The notes under the pieces: generated by a model
The model's database searches: none
What the model saw: the letters and a program-made list of their open reading frames with translations, nothing else
Told to the model about the DNA's origin: nothing
Shown: piece by piece, positions 12,101 to 21,100 of the stretch
How positions within the stretch are numbered: position 1 is the stretch's first letter
How the letters are laid out: every line of letters starts with the position of its first letter
Source: Lamellibrachia satsuma
Lineage: Eukaryota; Annelida; Polychaeta; Sabellida; Siboglinidae
Assembly (NCBI GenBank): GCA_033239005.1
Contig: BSQZ01000005.1
Span: 2,396,501-2,460,500, forward strand
Direction of reading: 5' to 3'
Length of the DNA: 64,000 nt
Program-made: the position numbers and the translations under genes

Positions 12101-15100
12101 TTGCTTTTCTTTCAAAAAACAGCATTTAGCTGTTCTAGCTATTCAGACGTCGAGTGGGAAGGTAACGGTTAAATTATTATGAGAAACTAAACATTTCTAC
12201 ACTTTAGTAGACTGTAGGTTTATCTTATGTTGATTTCTTGTTATCTTTTTGTCTTAACACAGTTCTTTATGTTGCACAGCAGAATAGTAGGTCACTGAAA
12301 ACAGATGTTTTATTTGCAGACACATTTTCGTATTTTATTGATCATGTTTTCCATATCATAATTACCTTACATATTTTTGATTGATCATCACTTTTTCCTA
12401 TTCATATGCACCTTGTATTATGTTATTACATGTGTGCTTTCTGTATATAGCTGTGAGAAATACTTTCTGTGCTCTGTTAATAACTGGCATTTATTTCATT
12501 TCTTACTTACTAACAGAGCATGCAGTATACCAATGACATTAATCATGTAAATTAATCATGCAATGTGCATGTCTGTACTGATTACCATGTCCAATATGAT
12601 GCCATATGGCAAATTATTTTTTTTAATTTGATTACAAAGAACACAATCAGAATTTTATATTTTGCAACATGATTTAAATAACAATCACTCACTGCATGAT
12701 TTGATTCAGTTTGCGTACTTGGTTTCTGAGCATGTACAGTTAACAAGTTTGAACAATTTGTATTGAAAGTTTTATGTTAATGTTGCATAGTGTAATTAAA
12801 CGAAGGAAAACAACTGGAAGGAATAATTATGTTGATTTAGTCTATAAACATACACATTTTTGGGTAGATTTTCACCAACATTCTTAAAGATATGGCCACT
12901 TTTTAAAGTATATAATTGTTTTAGTAAAGCAGGTTCAACACACAGTAAAACTGCTGTTCTGTATTAATGTTCTAGGTCCCGTTCTAATGTAAAGTGCAAA
13001 CAGCTGTTTGATACCATATTGTCAATGTATACGAACCACAGTTGATGTTCTGACACTGCCTCACCATGCAACAACATGTAACAACAACTTGCATTATATC
13101 ACTCAGTAGCAACAGTGTCACATATAGTTAATGTGTCACAGGACCAACCTAATCGATCAAATGACTTGACCATATATTGTGTGCCACATTACAGCTGAGA
13201 CTGAGGCTGAGGAAGAGGCACTGAAGGATCGTATGGCACAGCAGTACAAGACTCTGCAGGCGGGGAATGCTCAGCGACAACAACAGCAGCGTAAGAAGTC
13301 GAAGGGAGGGATCCGTCGACTGTTTGGCCGGCAAGTCTTCCGTGTTCATGATGCAATGAATCCTGGTGTCTGGTAGAGCTAGTTCTACCAGTCATGGTCT
13401 ATTGCATTCGAACCAAGCACTATAGTTCTGTTGTGTGTGCTAGGAACCACCTTTTTGTTGTTACAGTAGTCAGAATCTTGGAGTCATTTCACTGAGGCAG
13501 TATGCTGCAACTGCTCTTGCATGCCACGATTTAATTTTGTATCTGTCATTGATATACCGTTATTTTATAATTGTAAAAAAATGTGTCCTAGAAAAAAATA
13601 GGTAACTTATTAAATTTCTGTTAAATATGGATCCAAGGAGCATTTTTTACTTTGGGACTATTTCACGTGACACTAATTTCTGTTAAGTATAGATCCCAGG
13701 TCCATTTTCCAGGGTAGAACTATTTTACTGAGGTTTGAGGTGGCTGATGTTGTAGACTTCGTCGGAGCAGCTCACAGGATCTGAACACCGACCACTTAGA
13801 GGACTTCAAAAGAAATGGTGTGCGAGCGACTGCCGGTCCAAGACTTGGCTGGTCAAGAGACCTCAGGATTACGTGAGTTGAGAGAGGAATAACTAAAATA
13901 CGCTAGAAAAATCACATTAAAGGATATTAAAAAAATTTTGTCAGTTAACAATGCGTCAATTGTTTCAATGATTTCATGCATTTGTTACTTAAGCAATTCA
14001 CGTGCTACAGATTTGACCATCAATGAACCTGATTTGTGATGTGCTAAATCAGGAGGGAGCTTTATAGTCAAGTCAGAAGAACACGGCAGAATTTATGCTA
14101 AGAATCAACTTGAGTAATTTATTTTATGCTTTATTTGTGCTCATTGTGAACGAGCTCTTTCTCTGCGCAGCGACCTGAACGTGCCGTTCCCACAGTGGGA
14201 TACAGACCGCATCGCCCTCTGGCTGCACTCGATGGGACTAAGTATGTACATCGGGGAGTGCAAGCGCTGGGTGCAGAATGGGGAGCAACTGCTGCGGGCG
14301 TCGAGTCAGGACCTAGAGAAGGTATGGGGTGTCATCTTGTGGGGGTACTTAGTGGAAACTAGAAGGGGTCATACCTAATTTTCACACTGGTAGTAAGACT
14401 AATGACTATTGAACAAAGAAAAAGCAAAATAAGCGAATGTTCATACTCATAGTGAGATCTCTAACCAATGAACAACAAAAGGAAGTGCACTGTTAGTGAA
14501 AATATCACGAGAATGAAGAAGACTGGAAATCACCAAGATGGAACAAAAGTACAGTAGATATAATATGGATGTTTGTTAAAATATTGATACTGAATGAACA
14601 TGTCGTCATTCCGTTTTTTTTGTGATGTATATGACAGAACCTAAATAACATGACTTATGTTGCGTATGTTCCCGCAGGAGCTGGGCATGAGGAACTACTT
14701 CCACCGGAAGAAGTTACAGCTGGCATTGCAGTCAGCCTGCTCTGACATTCACAGTCGGATGGACGACATCGACCACAAGACCGTCACCAGTACGGAACAC
14801 TCTTTTTGTTTGTTGACTATAATGATGGAGTCAAAACCATTAAAACCTCACTTAATTTGGCAAATTTTTTGAGACCTTGTCAAAAATAATTTATTAGTTT
14901 GTCCAATGATTTCATCAAAACACATTTGTAGAAATGAGACCAGCAAAAACATCAAGTTGAGGAGGGACCTTTAATAACAACAACAGCCTTTGCCATACAT
15001 TAAATTGGTTGGTAAATATGTTTTAATGTTTCAGTAAATGTAATTGAATTGAAAGGTAATGTGAGTTGTTGTGTTTTCAGAGTGGTTGGATGATATTGGC

Positions 15101-18100
15101 CTTCCTCAGTACAAGGACCAGTTTGCAGAGGCGAGGGTGGACGGTCGCATGCTGCATTACCTCACAGTGGTCAGTCACTGCGCTTGCCCTCAGTGGTCGT
15201 CTTATTTACTGTCATGCTTTCATTGCTCATATTATTTAGGGTCATGCTCTCAGGGGTCATGTTATTTAGGGTCATGCTCTCAGAGGTCATGTTATTTAGG
15301 GTCATGCTGTCCGGGGTCATGTTATTTAGGGTCATGCTCTCAGGGGTCATGTTATTTAGGGTCATGCTCTCAGAGGTCATGTTATTCAGGGTCATGCTCT
15401 CAGGGGTCATGTTATTTAGGGTCATGCTCTCTGGGGCATGTTATTTAGGGTCATTCTCTTTGGGGGTGTTATTTAGGGTAATGCTTTTGGGGGGGCATGT
15501 TAGTTAGGGTCATGCTCTTTGATTGGTTTTATATAGGGTCATGCTGTTGGGGGTGCTCTTGGGGGGATTTTTATTATGGTCATGCTCTCATGGTTCATAT
15601 TATTTAGGGTCATGCTCTTGGGGGGATGTTATTTAGGATCATCGAGAAGGTGTTATTTAGGGTCATGTCCTCAGAGGGTAATGTTATTTAGGGTCTTGCT
15701 CTCTGTGTCATGTTATTTAGAGTGATGCTCTTAGTGGTCATGTTATTTAGGGTCATGTTATCTGAAACATATTTTGGTGGGGGTCATATCCTTAGTGTCA
15801 TACTCTCAGGGGCCATGTTATTGGGCCCATGCTTGGGGTATGCTGTATGGGAAGTTTACATTCCACTTGCAGTTTGTAGGGTAACATGTAGGAAGTCTGC
15901 AGAGTAACGTGCATAATGTTACTTTTTGTAGTCATATTTGTCTACTGGATCTCTGACTAAATGTGTAACTAAGTAACTCTTACTGTTTACTTGTGATAAC
16001 TGTTTCCACTCATGTGTAATGTGTTCGATTCAAGTACTTTATGACTAATACAGTGGTAGATTTGTTTTTATCACAACACTAGTTGCAGACTTAAATCTAG
16101 TCAGTAGTTAACACATATATTTGCCCCGATCTGTGGCACTTGAGACCCACACACCGTTTCTTGCTCTACCAGGACGATCTGATAGGTCTGAAGGTGACGA
16201 ATGCCCTGCACCATCTGAGTATCAAGCAGGGCATCTGGGTGCTGAGGAACAATGACTTCAACCTGAACATGCTCAAGAGGCGACCTGCACCAGATGAGGT
16301 GAGTGCAGATGGTGCCATCTAGTGTATCCTCAGTACACTACAGTCGTCTCATTTACCAGGATGTAACAAAGTTTCGTGATTGGTGAATTTCCTAGCTGTC
16401 GTGAAGTGCTCATGGGCATAATATTGATGTCTCCTCGAATGATAATGATCATAATGACATTGTAGGTTCTGGATGTATCTGATCTCATTATCGTACATTG
16501 TTATTGATGGTACTGCTGCTCCATGAATATGAATCTGTTCTTGCAGTCCTTCTTCACTGTAAGTCTTATCATAGCATCTCTTCCACCAACAGTAGATATA
16601 CATGTGTGTCCATAAATACTCTTAAATAAACTCTCTCTGTATGAATTCTCTGAATTTAGTCATCAGCAACAAATATATCATGCGTGGTCATAGTAAAACC
16701 ATGACATTTATTTATGAGGTCGATAACCATGCAGACTCTGTTTTCATGTTTCCGTTGGATAGATTTCTCAGTGGAATTACTTTCTGTTCACAGGGATCAC
16801 AGCAGAATTGTGCCAATGATGTGGTTCTGTGGACAAATCACCGTGTGATGGAATGGTTGAGATGTATTGATCTGTCGGAATACGCCCCCAACTTACGTGG
16901 CAGTGGCGTGCACGGCGGACTTATGGTGTGTTCCCTACACCATAGCAGTGCATTTGTTCATTAAGATTTAAACTGCTCATTAAGAATTAAGTTGTTCATT
17001 GAAAATTAAATGGTTCATTGTAGTCTGGATTTGTGATGCACAATAGTGTCTGCATCATTCGCCAGGTAGCACCTGTTAAATGTATATATTCCACTAGGGG
17101 CACCACCTTTGTCTCACTGGCTAAGGGATTTACATTAATAATTTCTGTCAAAACTTGGTTTAAAATCTGCTGTATTGACTATTATCACCAGCAGAAGCAT
17201 AAATCATGCGTTAAATGTATGTAGCTTTGGATAGGTATGAAAATATAGTGCATGGTCAGTTTTGTCAATTTTGAAGTACCTGGTAGCACCAAAATTAAAT
17301 CCTGGTGCCAATAAATTTTAAGTTTCAAGTTTAAACCCCCTGATGACAATCTGAAGTGGGAAACAATGCTTTAGTGAAATGTTGACCCAGAAAGGCTATA
17401 TACAACCGCAATTGTTTCAGGTGTTGGAGCCACGATTCACGGCAGAGGTGTTCGCTTGTATCCTCTCGATATCCTCGACAAAGACGCTACTGAGACGCCA
17501 CCTAAATGCCCACTTCATTGCCCTCATTGGGAAGGACATGCAGCAACTGAAGCGTGAGACAGAGGGGCAGCCAGGGTTCACGCCCCTCACCCCCAATCAA
17601 AAGATGAAGGTTTGTTGCCGTCTGCTGCTTATAGTGACAATACAGTGTTCACGTTCCTCATATGTGATATTAATATTGTTTTACATCACAGTAAACATTA
17701 GTCTTCAATCTGGTATTTTAGACAACCAAATAGATAGTGTATATGTGATGAAATAATAAATGCAACATTCTCGATTTCAATGTATGTCACATTAAATAAT
17801 TAGTATTAAATATGTAAAAATTTCAAACTGCTTTAAAAATATATTTATTAATATTTATTTCCAACAACAAATGCTCATAAAGAATGAAACAATTGACAGT
17901 TTGCGTGCGTGAATACTTATAAATGCCGGCCCCTTCAACTGAACCTGACTGAAATAATGATTGCTTAGAACATTAATTTAAGATGTCCCTATTTGTTCTG
18001 CTGTGGATATTGAGTAACTGAGATGGATGGGAGAAAGATGGCCGCTGATGCAGTTAGTCTGAGTCTGTAGTTGAATAACTGAAATGGATGGGAGAAAGAC

Positions 18101-21100
18101 TGGCTGCTGATGCAGTTAGTCTGAGTATGTAGTTGAATAACTTGGATGGGAGAAAGACAGCTGCTGATACGGTCAGTCTGTATCTGTAGTTGCGGAAGAA
18201 CCACGGCTTGTTTGGACACAAGCGCACAAAGTCGGAGGACTGCGCAGACTTTGTCTGTCCCCTCGACACTGACACTGGGGACCGGGCAAAGAGGGACAGG
18301 AACGGGGGAACCCTGTCGAGGAATGGCACTCTCTCGACTCGAACGAAGGATACGGTGAGTGGTTGGGAAGGGAAGGGTGGGGGGATATTGAAGGAACGAG
18401 GGAATTGGTTTGAGAGCTGGAACCGGCTAACGTGTTGACAGGAGATTGAAAGCGTTCGGGAATCTGATATTATTTTATTTACATTTTTTTACTCTGTGGT
18501 CATGTCAAGATGATGGTGTGTTCTTTAGAACAAATGCAGAAATGGTGTTGTCAAAAGTGGTGACATCAAGAATGACACTGGTGTAGATGATGCTTATATT
18601 GAGAGTGACACTAGTGGTAATAATGAGGGGACATTGGTGTGAACGGTGGTGACAGTGACAGGAAACTGGGTTCCAACCAAGGTAACAATCTCGACAATGA
18701 TAAGTAATATTTGTGAACCATGTTAGTGTTATAATGTTTTGTTTGTAAACCTGTAAACCCCAAAGAAAGTTCACATCAAGCAATGTTTATTTGGTGTTAG
18801 AGAAGAATGCTGTTTGTCTACTAAACCTGCATGTTTGTGTTGTCTGCAATTGTCATGTCAGTGGTCTGCATGTCTGTACAGTTGAGTTGAAGTGGAAATA
18901 CACAATTTTGCATGTGCGTTCAAACACACATGCAGTAGTGCATACAAACACACGTACACACATGCACATGCGTGTGCACGCACACGCATACACACACATC
19001 TGCACTGTATTTATAGATGTCACTGCATACATTGATCGCATACAGTACATACACAACAATGCATTATACATGCACCAGTGTATTAGAACACACACGAAAC
19101 AAATCATGTCATAACTGGATATGTATTTCAGACTCGTTAACATGTTGTGATATCATTATCCCCAAGGCTACATCCATCCAAACTAACGTGGAATTAAATT
19201 TTATCCATGTTGAAACCAATACTCTGTGTATTATGCAGTTTTTACTGTTGTTGTCATAGATGTCCACTGGTGTCCAGACATTGTCCACTGATGTCCAGTC
19301 ATTGTTGTGACCGTGTTTATTCTCCACTGCTTGTGTAACCTGTTCCCAACCTAACATACCTGTGTTTGACCTCCTATCTCCCTGCGTTCTAGGTGTAACA
19401 AACACCTTACATGTCGTAGTAGACATAGGTAGGTATATGTATTTATTCTGTCAATGTAGAATGTTTTTGTCTTGTAGTTGTCGCTGTTGCATGTTTCTCC
19501 TTCACTCTGTGGTGACTGGGTATGTTAGCACACACACAGTTGATCACAGCCATGTTAGCATGCACTGGTGCCTTTTTAAGTAGTCCCACTGCACGTTGCC
19601 TGTCCCGTCCTGCCGCATCCGTCTCTTATTGGTGAAAGGTCCGTGGTCACTCATAACTCAAATATTTTTATATATACGCAGTTTGATTAATTCCTTTAAT
19701 ATTTTGGGATCCACACAGGATTATTCGTGCACTGTTGCTCGTATGAGTTTCTGAAACTTAAAAGGTTACCAGTTTAATATTATTCATAACAAATATCTAG
19801 AATGGTCTAACAGAAATATTTTTGCAACCACATTTGTGACTCGATCAGAGTAAGACTGGAGACACTTTTAGTACCTTTCAAACAAAAGTACCTTTCAAAC
19901 AAATTATGTGTGGTTTAATATTAATACATACATAATAGTATATGCATATTTCAGTATTATTGAACCATATTGCAAGAAACTGTTTCGTTTTGCAAATGGA
20001 AACCTTTTTCTATTGAATTGATAATTATTAAGTAGTGGGCATCTTAATAGTTGTGTACGAGATACTTATGAGTGACCACATGACCAAGAACACTTGACCC
20101 TCCACCACTGGATGCACGTTGTTAAGTAATGTTAGTTTGCTGGCTTGCTACAGCTGAACCATCACATTGCTGGGTCTGCTATCTCTGTAACTACCCTGTG
20201 GGCAGGAGGGGTATGGGGGGAACACACAGGTTACTAAGTGTTCGGGGGAGTGTCAAACAAGTTTCTTCAACAAAGTCGCATACTTCTATCCAAAGAATAG
20301 TGCAGTTGTGCTAATTGTTTAGCATAACAAAGCTATATATTTTTTGAATATTTTCTGAAACAAAAAAATTGTTCCCTGTGATTTATAACGGGAAATGTAT
20401 AGGATATATAGTATCTGTTTATATAGAATTTATGTACAATGCAATATTAAAACTTTATTGTACCAAAATCCTCAGAAACCAGAGCTCAGACACATATAAA
20501 AATTAAAGGAATAGGCAATCTTAAAGTTATGGGATATATATTCTAGAAAGGATTCTGTATCAGTCTTCCACTAGATATGACAGAGAAGATTGCAGACTTT
20601 GCCTCCTGCCTCCTAATTTCTCTCATTCCCTCGGCGTGCCCAAGCTGGAGGTGGTTGGCCAATCGGGCTGGTTGCAAGCATGCTTGGGCACACTAACACT
20701 GACCTGGCTTTCTTTTCTTTTGGGTCTCTCTAACAGGGTGGTGGCGATCAGACCGCGAGGGAAATAGGCGCTTTCTCACAGGAGCTAAGCACGCTAACAG
20801 TAAGTAACACACTGGCTGAGAGGTGGCGCCACCAGTCTTGCTGTGCTGCTGACGATAGATTAGCTTGTGGCTGCTAACTGCCAGCTCATGATTATCAGTA
20901 TTTAAAAGTTTCTCTATTTTACCAAGCCGAGTTGCCGGTGGTGGTTTATTGTGGTGTTTTGATATGTGTTTACTTGAAATGTTTTATGCTAAAATTGCAC
21001 TGACAAACTAATAAAAAAGGGTGGATATTACAATGTTGAGTTTTTAAATATTGATAATGTGACTGGCCATTCAAGTTTGTTGTAATATATTTAATGCTTC

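Noticed and set aside
15071..15507. Frames extending exon 14 into CSQGSCYLGS repeats
   Set aside because: The liprin frame leaves the exon at 15169; the remainder is the 30-bp minisatellite in the intron.
19386..19432. Possible extra liprin exon after TTCTAG
   Set aside because: The frame hits a stop at once in the required phase, and no liprin-like peptide is read.
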